Shown here: piece after piece, positions 35,888-44,245 of the stretch
Layout of the letters: each line of letters opens with the position of its first letter
Position numbering within the stretch: the stretch's first letter is position 1
Source: Actinacidiphila yeochonensis CN732
Lineage (GTDB): Bacteria > Actinomycetota > Actinomycetes > Streptomycetales > Streptomycetaceae
Direction of reading: 5' to 3'
DNA length: 64,000 bases
Assembly (NCBI RefSeq): GCF_000745345.1
Contig: NZ_JQNR01000005.1
Span: 3,348,001 to 3,412,000 of the forward strand
Translations under genes and position numbers: made by a program
The notes under the pieces: generated by a model
Seen by the model: only the letters and a program-made list of their open reading frames with translations
Database searches by the model: none
What the model was told of the DNA's origin: nothing

Positions 35888-37091
35888 CGCCGAACCTCTC
35901 CTCCTGGCGCGGTGTCGGCCGCAGCCGGCCGTATCCGAGGAACGCCGCCGCCGCGGCGGCCACCGCGGCCATGGCAGGCACCGCGAAGGCGGCCGAGGCG
36001 CCGTGCGCGTCGATCACCCGGCCGGCCAGCGCGGCACCCGCGGCCACGCCGACCGCCATGCCCGTGGAGGTCCACGTGATGCCCTCGGTCAGCCGCCCGC
36101 GCGGCACCAGCCGCTCCACCAGGCCCATGGCCGCCACCATCGTGGGCGCTATCGTCGTGCCGGCCACGAACAGGGCCAGGGCGAGCAGCGGCATGCTGCC
36201 GACCAGCAGTGGCGGGATCATACTCACCGCCATCCCGGCGACACCCCAGCGAAACCGGTCGGCGACCGAACGGCGCGGTGGCAGCATGCCGAAGACCACC
36301 CCGGACAGGCACGAGCCGAGCGCGTAGCAGGCGAGCACCAGGCTGGCCAGCCCCTTGTGGCCGCGCTCGTCGGCGAAGGCCACCGTGATCACGTCCACGG
36401 CGCCGAACATCATCCCCACCCCGGCGAAGACGACGCACAGTATCCGCAGCCCCGCCGACCGCATCGCCGAGCCGCCGCCCATGACGGCCTGCGGATGCGC
36501 GGCCGGCTCGGTGGCCCGCTGCGCGGTCAGCAGCGCGACCCCCACGGCCAGGAACACCATCGCCAGCAGCGGCCCGGCCTCCGCGAACGCCATCGTGCAC
36601 AGCCCGACCGACAGCACCGGGCCGACGATGAACACCACCTCGTCCACCACCGACTCCAGCGAGTACGCGGTGTGCAGCAACTCCGGCGAGCCCCGGTGGA
36701 TCTCCGACCAGCGCGCCCGCACCATCGCGCCCAGGCTCGGCGTCAGCCCGGCCAGCAGCACGCACCCGAAGTACGTCCAGTCCGGCGCGCCCTCCCGCAC
36801 GCACAGCAGGAGGCCGCTCACCGCCAGCACCGTCACCACGGCCACCGGGCGCAGCACCCGGCGCTGCCCGTAGCGGTCCACCAGCCGCGACACCCGGGGC
36901 CCGCACAGCGCGCTGGACAGCGCCAGCGTCGCGGACAGCGCGCCCGCCAGGCCGTACCGGCCGGTCACCTGGGAGATCATGGTCACGACGCCGATGCCCG
37001 TCATCGACAACGGCATCCGCCCGACCAGTCCGGCCAGGGAGAAGGCACGCGCGCCGGGGGTGGCGAAAAGAGAGCGGTAAGGGCTGGGCAC
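35814..37091 (-). CDS. MFS transporter
   Basis: 425 residues from GTG 37089-37091 with an upstream GGAG. About 12 hydrophobic helices are readable, including LVGRMPLSMTGIGVVTMISQ at the start and the loop motif RLVDRYGQRRVLRP typical of the MFS helix 2-3 region. The C-terminus is a charged, Gly-rich cytoplasmic tail (ERFGDERDERGGD). Members of this subgroup are predicted drug or metabolite exporters. The downstream FAD oxidase begins inside this gene, suggesting coupled expression and perhaps export of a product. Substrate unknown. Confidence 0.87.
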   Translation of the reverse strand: MPSPYRSLFATPGARAFSLAGLVGRMPLSMTGIGVVTMISQVTGRYGLAGALSATLALSSALCGPRVSRLVDRYGQRRVLRPVAVVTVLAVSGLLLCVREGAPDWTYFGCVLLAGLTPSLGAMVRARWSEIHRGSPELLHTAYSLESVVDEVVFIVGPVLSVGLCTMAFAEAGPLLAMVFLAVGVALLTAQRATEPAAHPQAVMGGGSAMRSAGLRILCVVFAGVGMMFGAVDVITVAFADERGHKGLASLVLACYALGSCLSGVVFGMLPPRRSVADRFRWGVAGMAVSMIPPLLVGSMPLLALALFVAGTTIAPTMVAAMGLVERLVPRGRLTEGITWTSTGMAVGVAAGAALAGRVIDAHGASAAFAVPAMAAVAAAAAAFLGYGRLRPTPRQEERFGDERDERGGDAAGGAAEPGAGGSLA

Positions 37092-37263
37092 GGGGGTACT
37101 CCGGAGCTGTCCGGCGCCGTCCCGCGTCGGACTCACGCGGGGGGCGCGACGGCATCGGCCCGCAGGGTAGTTCGTGGACAGAGACAGCTTACGTAACGCG
37201 GCAAATGTTTTTTCCCGGTGGCCGTTCCCGGGGGCGGCCGCCGGGAATGGCAGGATCAAAGGC

Positions 37264-38472
37264 ATGTCCGATCAGCCCCACGCGCCGCACACCGCCGCCG
37301 CGGCCGCGCCGTCCGACCCCTCCGCCGCGTCTGCCGAGGTCGCCGCCTCACCCGGCACCCCGCAGGAGCCGGACCCCGGCCCCTACGACGCCCTCCTGCT
37401 GCTGTCCTTCGGCGGCCCCGAGGGCCCCGACGACGTCGTGCCGTTCCTGGAGAACGTCACCCGCGGGCGCGGCATCCCACGCGAAAGGCTGAAAGAGGTG
37501 GGCCGCCACTACTTCCTGTTCGGCGGCGTCAGCCCGATCAACGAGCAGAACCGCGAGCTGCTGGGCGCCCTGCGCGAGGACTTCGCCGCCGCCGGGCTGG
37601 ACCTGCCGGTCCACTGGGGCAACCGCAACTGGGCGCCGTACCTCACCGACACCCTGCGCGAGATGGCCGAGGCCGGCCGCCGACGGGTGCTGGTCCTGGC
37701 CACCAGCGCCTACGCCTCGTACTCCGGCTGCCGCCAGTACCGGGAGAACCTGGCCGCCTCGCTGGCCGAGGTCGCCGCGGCGGGCCTGCCCGTGCCGCGG
37801 GTCGACAAGCTGCGCCACTACTTCAACCACCCCGGTTTCGTCGAGCCCATGGTCGACGCGACCGTGGCCGCGCTCGCCGAACTGCCCGAGGAGGTGCGCG
37901 ACGGGGCCCGGCTCGCGTTCACCACGCACTCCATCCCGACCGCCGCCGCCGACACCTCCGGCCCCAAGGAGGACCACGGCGACGGCGGCGCCTACGTCGC
38001 CCAGCACCTGGACACCGCCCGGCTGGTGGCCGACGGCGTCCGCGAGGCCACCGGGGTCGACCGCCCCTGGGAGCTCGTCTACCAGTCCCGCTCCGGCGCG
38101 CCGCACATCCCGTGGCTGGAACCCGACATCTGCGACCACCTGGAAGCCGTCCACGCGGACGGCGCCGCCGCGGTGGTGATGGTCCCCATCGGGTTCGTCT
38201 CCGACCACATGGAGGTCAAGTACGACCTCGACACCGAGGCGACCGCCAAGGCCGCCGAACTGGGCCTGCCGGTCAGCCGCGCGGCCACCGTGGGCGCCGA
38301 CCCGCGCTTCGCCGCCGCCGTCCGCGACCTGGTGCTGGAACGTGCCGCCACCGAGCGCGGCCGGACGCCGGCCCGCTGCGCCCTCGGCGCGCTCGGACCC
38401 AGCCACGACGTGTGCCCGGCCGGCTGCTGCCCGGCCCGGACACCGCAGCCCGCCGCCGCCGGAACCGACTGA
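37264..38472 (+). CDS. cpfC: Coproporphyrin III ferrochelatase
   Basis: 402 residues from ATG 37264. After a 40-residue low-complexity N-terminus, the chelatase fold starts at YDALLLLSFGGPEGPDDV. Other landmarks are HYFLFGGVSPINEQNR, SAYASYSGCRQYREN, the metal-site His in FTTHSIP, and VYQSRSGAPHIPWLEPD. The Cys-rich C-terminus (CALGALGPSHDVCPAGCCP) suits the [2Fe-2S] cluster seen in actinobacterial enzymes. In Gram-positive heme synthesis it inserts iron into coproporphyrin III. The stop is 14 bp before the inositol monophosphatase start, so the two are probably an operon. The older symbol is hemH. Confidence 0.93.
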   Translation: MSDQPHAPHTAAAAAPSDPSAASAEVAASPGTPQEPDPGPYDALLLLSFGGPEGPDDVVPFLENVTRGRGIPRERLKEVGRHYFLFGGVSPINEQNRELLGALREDFAAAGLDLPVHWGNRNWAPYLTDTLREMAEAGRRRVLVLATSAYASYSGCRQYRENLAASLAEVAAAGLPVPRVDKLRHYFNHPGFVEPMVDATVAALAELPEEVRDGARLAFTTHSIPTAAADTSGPKEDHGDGGAYVAQHLDTARLVADGVREATGVDRPWELVYQSRSGAPHIPWLEPDICDHLEAVHADGAAAVVMVPIGFVSDHMEVKYDLDTEATAKAAELGLPVSRAATVGADPRFAAAVRDLVLERAATERGRTPARCALGALGPSHDVCPAGCCPARTPQPAAAGTD

Positions 38473-38486
38473 GGAGCCCTGTCCCC

Positions 38487-39341
38487 ATGAGCACACCCGC
38501 CACCGGAGCGACCGGCCCCGCCGAGGGCGCCGGCCGCCCCGAGGCCACGGGCGAGGACGCCGAACTGCTGGAGATCGCCCTGGAGGCCGCCACCCGCGCA
38601 GGCGCCCTGCTGCGCGACGGCCGCCCCGCCGACCTCGGCGTCGCCGCCACCAAGAGCAGCCCCATCGACGTCGTCACCGAGATGGACATCGCCGCCGAGA
38701 AGCTGATCACCTCCCACATCTCGGCGCTGCGGCCGGACGACGGCTTCCTCGGCGAGGAGGGCGCCGACCGCGTGGGCACCAGCGGCGTGCGCTGGGTCAT
38801 CGACCCCCTCGACGGCACCGTGAACTACCTCTACGGCCTGCCGTCCTGGTCGGTGAGCATCGCCGCCGAGCGCGACGGGCGCGCCGTGGTCGGGGTGGTC
38901 GAGGCCCCGATGCGCCGGGAGACGTACCAGGCGGTGCTGGGCGGCGGGGCCTACGTGAACGGGGTGCGCGCGCACTGCCGGCCGGCCCCCGACCTGGACC
39001 ACGCGCTCGTCGCCACCGGCTTCAGCTACCTGCGCGAGCGGCGCGCCAGCATGGCCGAGGTGGTCAGGGTGCTGCTGCCGCAGGTGCGCGACCTGCGGCG
39101 CGGCGGCTCGGCCGCCATCGACCTCGCCGACGTCGGCTGCGGCCGGCTGGACGCCTACTACGAGCGCGGCCTGAACCCCTGGGACCTCGCCGCGGGGGCC
39201 CTGTTCGCCCGCGAGGCGGGCGCGCTCACCGGCGGCCGGCCGGGCCGCGAGCCCGCCGAGGAGCTGACGGTGGCGGCGCCGCCCGGGCTCTTCGAGCGGC
39301 TCCAGGGGATGCTGGAGGAACTGGGCGCCTGGCACGACTGA
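38487..39341 (+). CDS. Inositol monophosphatase family protein
   Basis: 284 residues. The Mg-binding motifs are all present: GEEGADR (Glu ligand), WVIDPLDGTVNYLYG (the DPLDGT core) and NPWDLAAGALFAREAGA (second Asp). The family dephosphorylates inositol-1-phosphate and related sugar phosphates in the cytoplasm. Length and motif spacing are normal, so it should be active. It follows cpfC by 14 bp and has AGGAGCC as ribosome binding site. A 12-bp hairpin follows at 39451-39487. The physiological substrate in Streptomyces is not established; inositol for mycothiol or phosphatidylinositol is possible. Confidence 0.92.
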   Translation: MSTPATGATGPAEGAGRPEATGEDAELLEIALEAATRAGALLRDGRPADLGVAATKSSPIDVVTEMDIAAEKLITSHISALRPDDGFLGEEGADRVGTSGVRWVIDPLDGTVNYLYGLPSWSVSIAAERDGRAVVGVVEAPMRRETYQAVLGGGAYVNGVRAHCRPAPDLDHALVATGFSYLRERRASMAEVVRVLLPQVRDLRRGGSAAIDLADVGCGRLDAYYERGLNPWDLAAGALFAREAGALTGGRPGREPAEELTVAAPPGLFERLQGMLEELGAWHD

Positions 39342-39450
39342 CCGGACCGCCGGGCGGCGCCCGAGTCCCGGTCCGGGCCTGCCCGGGCCGGGGCTCGGGC
39401 GCGTCCGCGCGGCCGCGGGTGCCGGGCCGGAGGCGCCCCCCGCGGGCATG

Positions 39451-39487
39451 CGAACGCCCCGGCACCGTCCGGCGACCGGGGCGTTCG
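39451..39487. terminator. Hairpin between the monophosphatase and a small minus gene
   Basis: CGAACGCCCCGG (39451-39462) pairs with 39476-39487 around a 13-nt loop. It separates two convergent genes. Confidence 0.65.
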
Positions 39488-39510
39488 GCTGCGGGGTCAG
39501 CCGAGGCGGA

Positions 39511-39702
39511 TCAGGCGACCTTCGGCCGAACGTTCCGTCCGTCCCGTACGTCCACGCCGTGGTCGGCCGCTATGCGGCGGAGGTCGTCCAGCTCCCCCTC
39601 CTCGACGTCGACGAGGAAGTCGTCGCCGGTCTCGCGGGCCCGGCGCAGATCGGACTCCGTTGTGTGGATGCGCTGAAGGATTCCGGTGGTGAACGCGTCC
39701 AT
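39511..39702 (-). CDS. Conserved small actinobacterial protein, unknown function
   Basis: 63 residues from ATG 39700-39702 preceded by GAGGGGG. The sequence is helical and charged: MDAFTTGILQRIHTTESDLR, then RARETGDDFLVDVEEGELDDL, ending NVRPKVA. No catalytic motif, membrane segment or cysteine pair is seen. A short acidic coiled-coil-like protein of this kind is common beside cutRS in Streptomyces, as far as I can recall. It faces the monophosphatase gene and is divergent from cutR. Role unknown; the strong ribosome binding site and normal codon use support a real gene. Confidence 0.75.
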   Translation of the reverse strand: MDAFTTGILQRIHTTESDLRRARETGDDFLVDVEEGELDDLRRIAADHGVDVRDGRNVRPKVA

Positions 39703-40084
39703 GATGCGCCCCCTCGTCGTCTCCGATGACACGGGGTGTGTCAAGCCGGATGCCACGCGTGAAAACGCGGAGCACGGCATGTTGGGTGGGTTACAGCCGT
39801 CCTCCCCACCCCTTTCGGGGCGGAAACCTCACTGACCCAAGGAATATTCGCGGCCTTTCCGACAAAACACCTCGCCGTCGCCCTACCCCGGTCCCCTCGT
39901 GACGGCCTCCCGCAGGAGTCGTGCGCGTGCCGTGACGCTTCCGCGGGGCCGCGTGGACGCGGGGCCTCGCGGGCGGTCCGCGGGCGGTGACGCTCCGAGG
40001 CGCGGCGGGCCGCGGCGAGGGGCGGGGAGCGGAGGCGGGGCCACACGGCGGGGGCGGGAGGCGGGCCGGCGGAGAAACAGGCGC

Positions 40085-40172
40085 TTACCGCCGGTTTACG
40101 GGGGGTCGGTGCAGGATGGGGAGCAGAATTTCCCAGCTCATGCTCTTGTCACGAGCTCATGCTCTTGTCACG
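40085..40172 (+). promoter_or_regulatory. cutR leader: direct repeats and a 19-bp tandem duplication
   Basis: TTACCG (40085-40090) and TTACGG (40096-40101) are direct repeats 11 bp apart, the spacing expected for an OmpR-type regulator. AGCTCATGCTCTTGTCACG is present twice back to back (40135-40153, 40154-40172), ending just before the GGAAGGA ribosome binding site. The remainder of 39703-40084 shows no gene. Confidence 0.55.
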
Positions 40173-40186
40173 GAAGGAACAGCGCA

Positions 40187-40840
40187 TTGCGCGTACTGGT
40201 CGTCGAGGACGAGCAGCTGCTCGCCGATGCGGTCGCCACCGGCCTGCGCCGTGAGGCCATGGCCGTGGACGTGGTCTATGACGGCGGCTCCGCCCTGGAG
40301 CGCATCGGCGTCAACGACTACGACGTCGTGGTACTCGACCGCGACCTGCCGGTGGTCCACGGCGACGAGGTGTGCCGGCGCGTGGTCGAACTCGAAATGC
40401 CCACCCGGGTGCTCATGCTCACCGCCGCCGGAGACGTCAGCGACCGGGTGGAGGGCCTGGAGCTCGGCGCCGACGACTACCTGCCCAAGCCCTTCGCGTT
40501 CACCGAGCTGACCGCCCGGGTGCGTGCCCTGGGGCGCCGGACGACCGCGGCGCTGCCGCCCGTCCTGGAGCGCTCGGGCATCCGGCTCGACCCGAACCGT
40601 CGGGAGGTGTTCCGCGACGGCAGGGAGGTGCACCTGGCTCCCAAGGAGTTCGCCGTCCTGGAGGTCCTCATGCGCAGCGAGGGCTCGGTGGTCTCCGCCG
40701 AGCAGCTGCTGGAGAAGGCGTGGGACGAGAACACCGACCCCTTCACCAACGTCGTGCGGGTCACCGTCATGACACTGCGGCGCAAGCTCGGCGAGCCCCC
40801 GGTGATCGTCACCGTGCCCGGCTCCGGCTACCGGATCTGA
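40187..40840 (+). CDS. cutR: CutR, OmpR-family response regulator
   Basis: 217 residues from a TTG start behind GGAAGGA. The receiver domain starts LRVLVVEDEQLLADAV; the phosphoacceptor is Asp51 in VVVLDRDLP, with Thr and Lys in LMLTAAG and LPKPFAF. The winged-helix output domain ends VRVTVMTLRRKLG and VTVPGSGYRI. The sequence matches my memory of Streptomyces CutR very closely, and a CutS-like kinase follows 7 bp downstream. CutRS is known from copper and secondary-metabolite phenotypes and more recently from secretion stress. Rare TTG start and the duplicated leader may limit expression. Confidence 0.9.
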   Translation: MRVLVVEDEQLLADAVATGLRREAMAVDVVYDGGSALERIGVNDYDVVVLDRDLPVVHGDEVCRRVVELEMPTRVLMLTAAGDVSDRVEGLELGADDYLPKPFAFTELTARVRALGRRTTAALPPVLERSGIRLDPNRREVFRDGREVHLAPKEFAVLEVLMRSEGSVVSAEQLLEKAWDENTDPFTNVVRVTVMTLRRKLGEPPVIVTVPGSGYRI

Positions 40841-40847
40841 GGGCGGA

Positions 40848-42158
40848 ATGGCCTCCCCAGCACCCGAGGGCCCCCAGGGCTCCAAGGACCCGAAAGCCCA
40901 CGCCGGCGCCGCTTCCGGGCGGCCGCAGGCCCCGCCGGAGCGTCCGTCCGCGCCGCCCAAGCCCTCCTGGGACCCGCAGCCGGCCGAGAACCCGCCGCCC
41001 TGGCTGCGGCCGACCATCCGGATACGGCTGACCGTGCTCTACGGCGGCATGTTCCTGATCGCCGGCGTCATCCTGCTGTGGATCATCTACCTGCTGGCCG
41101 CCCAGGCCATCCACCAGGGCACCAACCTGCCCTTCCAGATCACCGAGATCCGGGTGGGGAACAGCAGCTGCCTCTCGATCGGGCCGGACACCACCAACGA
41201 CCAGGTCAACCAGATGATCAGCACCTGCCTCCAGCACCAGCGGGACGCGGCGCTGAACACGCTGCTCAAACGGTCGCTGCTGGCGCTGATCGGGCTGGCC
41301 GTGGTGGCCTTCGCCTTCGGGTACGTGATGGCCGGCCGGGTGCTCTCGCCGCTGGGCCGGATCACCCGGACCGCCCGCAGTGTGGCCGGCTCGGACCTCA
41401 AGCGGCGCATCGAGCTGGACGGCCCCGACGACGAGCTCAAGGAGCTGGCCGACACCTTCGACGGAATGCTGGACCGACTGGAGCGCTCCTTCGACGCCCA
41501 GCGCCGGTTCGTCGCCAACGCCTCGCACGAGCTGCGCACGCCGCTGGCGATCAACCGCACCCTGCTGGAGGTGCAGCTCTCCGATCCGGCGGCCTCCCCG
41601 GACCTCCAGCAGCTCGGCAAGACGCTGCTGGCCACCAACGAGCGCAGCGAACAGCTGGTCGAGGGTCTGCTGCTGCTGGCCCGGAGCGAGAACGAGATCG
41701 TCGACCGCAAGCCGGTCGACCTCGCCGAGGCCGCCTCCATGGCGCTGGACCAGACCCGGGCCGAGGCGGAGTCGCGCGGCGTGCGGCTGCAAGGCGCCCT
41801 GACCCCGGCGGTGGTGCAGGGCAACGGCGTGCTGCTGGAGCGGATCGCCATGAACCTGGTGCAGAACGCCGTGCGCTACAACATCCCCGAGGGCGGCTGG
41901 GTCGAGGTGGCCACGTCGGCCGAGCACGGGCAGGCGCAGCTGGTGGTGGCGAACACCGGGCCGGTGGTGCCGGCCTACGAGGTCGACAACCTCTTCGAGC
42001 CCTTCCGGCGGCTGCGGACCGAGCGCACGGGCAGCGACAAGGGCGTCGGGCTGGGCCTGTCCATCGCCCGCTCGGTGGCCCGGGCGCACGGCGGTGTGAT
42101 CACCGCCGAGCCGCGCGAGGGCGGTGGCCTGGTGATGCGGGTGGCCATCCCGTTGTGA
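40848..42158 (+). CDS. cutS: CutS, sensor histidine kinase
   Basis: 436 residues. A Pro-rich cytoplasmic N-terminus (about 55) precedes TM1 (LTVLYGGMFLIAGVILLWII), a short extracellular loop with two cysteines (Cys108, Cys127), and TM2 (LLALIGLAVVAFAFGYVMAG). HAMP, dimerisation (His227 in ASHELRTPL) and ATPase domains follow (NLVQNAVRYN, GVGLGLSIARSVARAHGG). The cysteine pair is the hallmark reported for CutS and could sense extracellular thiol/disulfide state. It is co-transcribed with cutR. All catalytic boxes are present. A 12-bp hairpin with GC-rich stem follows at 42245. Confidence 0.9.
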   Translation: MASPAPEGPQGSKDPKAHAGAASGRPQAPPERPSAPPKPSWDPQPAENPPPWLRPTIRIRLTVLYGGMFLIAGVILLWIIYLLAAQAIHQGTNLPFQITEIRVGNSSCLSIGPDTTNDQVNQMISTCLQHQRDAALNTLLKRSLLALIGLAVVAFAFGYVMAGRVLSPLGRITRTARSVAGSDLKRRIELDGPDDELKELADTFDGMLDRLERSFDAQRRFVANASHELRTPLAINRTLLEVQLSDPAASPDLQQLGKTLLATNERSEQLVEGLLLLARSENEIVDRKPVDLAEAASMALDQTRAEAESRGVRLQGALTPAVVQGNGVLLERIAMNLVQNAVRYNIPEGGWVEVATSAEHGQAQLVVANTGPVVPAYEVDNLFEPFRRLRTERTGSDKGVGLGLSIARSVARAHGGVITAEPREGGGLVMRVAIPL

Positions 42159-42244
42159 CGTCCCCTGGAGGGCCTGAGCGCCGCCTGGGCGCCCTCCGGG
42201 GCGCCCGGCGGGCGACTCGTCCACCAGGGCGCCCGGCGGGCACC

Positions 42245-42280
42245 CGCGCCCCCGGCACGGGCGTGGGCGCCGGGGGCGCG
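42245..42280 (+). terminator. Hairpin after cutS
   Basis: CGCGCCCCCGGC (42245-42256) pairs perfectly with 42269-42280 around a 12-nt loop, 87 bp downstream of the cutS stop. Confidence 0.6.
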
Positions 42281-42785
42281 CCGTCCGCCCGGGAGCCCCG
42301 GAGCATCCGCACACCCGTGCGTACGGCACCCGCGGGAACCGCGCACGGACGCTGTGAACCGTGTCACGTCCGATTGCGTCCCATCTCCCGGTGGCGTTCC
42401 AGAGGGTCCGGAGGGCTGTTCGCTATGCGAGTAATCGCCGGTTCTGGACCACACCGGAGCGGTCTGTGACCGATCGCACATCAGCCCCGGTCGTCGGGTA
42501 CGCTCGGTGATCCGCGATCCGGGAGAAACAGCCGTAAATTCCATGTTTCCGCAGGTCATGATCACGGGAAGTACAGGGAAAGGCATCAGCGGCGGGCCGG
42601 TCGACGGCCGCCGAAGACCATGATCGACCACCCGTGCGGTCACCTCTTCGGGGGCGTATTCGGGTGTCGATTGAATAACAGGCCTTGATGTGAGGCAAAA
42701 TCTCCGCCTCGGGTCGGGCACAAGTCCGGCCTCCCGCGCGTTACGTGCGCTGGAAGACCTCAGACACCCACAGGGGGAGAGCGAA
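42281..42785. other. Intergenic region upstream of the DUF4193 gene
   Basis: About 500 bp with lower GC than its surroundings but no supported gene on either strand. An AT-rich stretch around 42660-42700 (TTGAAT, CAAAAT) may contain the DUF4193 promoter, but spacing is not ideal. GTGA-N6-TCAC occurs near 42353. I cannot identify a riboswitch or small RNA. Confidence 0.35.
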
Positions 42786-43085
42786 ATGGCAACCGATTAC
42801 GACACCCCACGCAAGACCGACGACGACGTCAACGAAGACAGCATCGAGGAGCTGAAGGCCAGGCGGAACGAGAAGACGACCTCCGCCGTCGATGTCGACG
42901 AGTTCGACCAGGCCGAGTCCCTGGAGCTGCCCGGCGCCGACCTCTCCAACGAGGAGCTGTCGGTCCGCGTGCTGCCCCGCCAGGCGGACGAGTTCACCTG
43001 CATGAGCTGCTTCCTGGTCCACCACAGGAGCCAATTGGCCTCGGAGAAGAACGGAAACCCCATCTGCCGCGACTGCGCGGCCTGA
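42786..43085 (+). CDS. DUF4193 protein with C-terminal zinc ribbon
   Basis: 99 residues from ATG 42786, ribosome binding site GGGGGAGA. The N-terminal half is acidic and probably disordered (TDDDVNEDSIEELKARRNE). The C-terminal half ends with a CxxC pair duplicated: FTCMSCFLVHHRSQLA and NPICRDCA, a zinc-ribbon arrangement. The family is near-universal in actinobacteria and often borders cutRS-dut regions. Function unknown; possible RNA-polymerase or transcription-factor partner by zinc-ribbon analogy is speculation. Very high predicted expression is suggested by a strong ribosome binding site. Confidence 0.88.
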   Translation: MATDYDTPRKTDDDVNEDSIEELKARRNEKTTSAVDVDEFDQAESLELPGADLSNEELSVRVLPRQADEFTCMSCFLVHHRSQLASEKNGNPICRDCAA

Positions 43086-43095
43086 CACGGCTGCC

Positions 43096-43920
43096 GTGAA
43101 GGGCTTCCCGGAGCACGGCAAGGGTGAGGAGCGAGGCCACGCGGCCTCGCTCGCGGCCGCGACCGCCCGCGGGGTGACCCGGGGCGTCGCCGGCGGCGCC
43201 CGGGCCGGCGGCCGGATGGCCCGGGGCACGGTCAGCTCGGTCGCCGAGCGGCTGTTCGACACGGCTCCACGCATTCCGGTGCGCAGCCTGGCGACCTTGC
43301 GGCGGCAGTTCCCCGGGCTCGACGCCGAGCAGATCGCGGACCGGCTGACCGCCGCCGCGGTACGGGGCACGATGACGGTCGGCGCCGGTGTGGGCGCGGC
43401 CGCCATGCTGCCGACCCCGCCGGCCATGCCGGCCGAGATCGCCTCGGAGACCCTCGGCGTGGCCCTCGTCGAGTACAAGCTCATCGCCGAGTTGCACGAG
43501 GTCTACGGACAGCGGGTGCAAGGCACCGTCCGGGACCGCGCCACGTCCTACCTGTGGGCGTGGAGCGAGCAGCGCGGCATCAACGCGCTGCGGCTGTCCA
43601 CCATGGGCGCCGCGGTGAACAGCGGCATGAAGCGCGAGGTGCGCCAGCGCCTGGTGCGCCGCACCATCAAGCACACCCCGGCCCTGACCCCGTTCATGAT
43701 CGGGGCGGCCGTCGGCGCCGTGATGAACCGGCGCGACACCCGCAAGCTCGCCCGACGGGTCCGCCGGGACCTGCGGGCCCACCAGATCCCCTGGTCCCTG
43801 CTGCCCGCCTCCGACGAACTCCCCGCGCTGGAGGAGCCGCTGGACGCGCTGGAGGGACCGCTGCCGTCCACGGACGACGACGGCGACCGGCCGTCGGGAA
43901 CCGATCGCGGCGGGCGCTGA
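43096..43920 (+). CDS. Conserved actinobacterial membrane-associated protein, unknown function
   Basis: 274 residues from GTG 43096, 11 bp after the DUF4193 stop. The N-terminus is Gly/Ala/Arg-rich (TARGVTRGVAGGARAGG). Moderately hydrophobic helices occur at about 95-120 (MTVGAGVGAAAMLPTPPAMP) and 195-210 (LTPFMIGAAVGAVMNRRD). The C-terminus is acidic. Some resemblance to EcsC-like proteins is possible in VALVEYKLIAELHEVYG, but I cannot confirm it. Tight spacing suggests an operon with DUF4193. No catalytic motif is visible. Confidence 0.7.
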   Translation: MKGFPEHGKGEERGHAASLAAATARGVTRGVAGGARAGGRMARGTVSSVAERLFDTAPRIPVRSLATLRRQFPGLDAEQIADRLTAAAVRGTMTVGAGVGAAAMLPTPPAMPAEIASETLGVALVEYKLIAELHEVYGQRVQGTVRDRATSYLWAWSEQRGINALRLSTMGAAVNSGMKREVRQRLVRRTIKHTPALTPFMIGAAVGAVMNRRDTRKLARRVRRDLRAHQIPWSLLPASDELPALEEPLDALEGPLPSTDDDGDRPSGTDRGGR

Positions 43921-43998
43921 CCGCGGGGACCCCTCGGCGGCACCGATCCGCCGCGCGGCCTTCGGCCTCCAGCGGTTCTTCCGCGGCGTTCCGCTCCT

Positions 43999-44152
43999 CG
44001 CGTCCTGGACGTCCTACGCGTCCTGGACGCCCTCGACGTCCTACGCGTACCGGACGCTGTCGACGTCCCGCGCGTACCGGACGCTGTCGACGTCCCGCGC
44101 GTACCGGACGCTGTCGACGTCCCGCGCGTACCGGACGCCGTCGAGGCCCCGC
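43999..44152. repeat. 27-bp tandem repeat (about 5 copies) between convergent genes
   Basis: GCGTACCGGACGCTGTCGAC plus CTCCC-type filler recurs with exact 27-bp period: units begin at 44045, 44072, 44099 and 44126. A diverged copy with GCGTCCTGGACG begins at 44018, and a shorter one at 43999. It contains SalI-like GTCGAC cores. Convergent genes end on both sides (43920 and 44246), so it is noncoding. The 43921-43998 and 44153-44245 flanks hold no gene. Confidence 0.85.
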
Positions 44153-44245
44153 GCGGTGAGACCGCCGTCCGACCCCGTCCCCCGGCCGATCCGGAATCCG
44201 GTCCAGCCCGGGGCGGCCCGTGGGGGCCACCCGTCCGGGCCGGCC

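Noticed and set aside
35814..37265. MFS start at ATG 37265
   Set aside because: The added 58 residues are hydrophilic and would overlap the ferrochelatase promoter; GTG 37091 begins just before the first membrane helix.
42281..42785. Riboswitch or structured RNA upstream of the DUF4193 gene
   Set aside because: The region is less GC-rich and contains small dyads, but I could not match any known riboswitch consensus by eye.
43999..44152. CRISPR array
   Set aside because: The 27-bp units are directly tandem with no unique spacers, and no cas genes are present.
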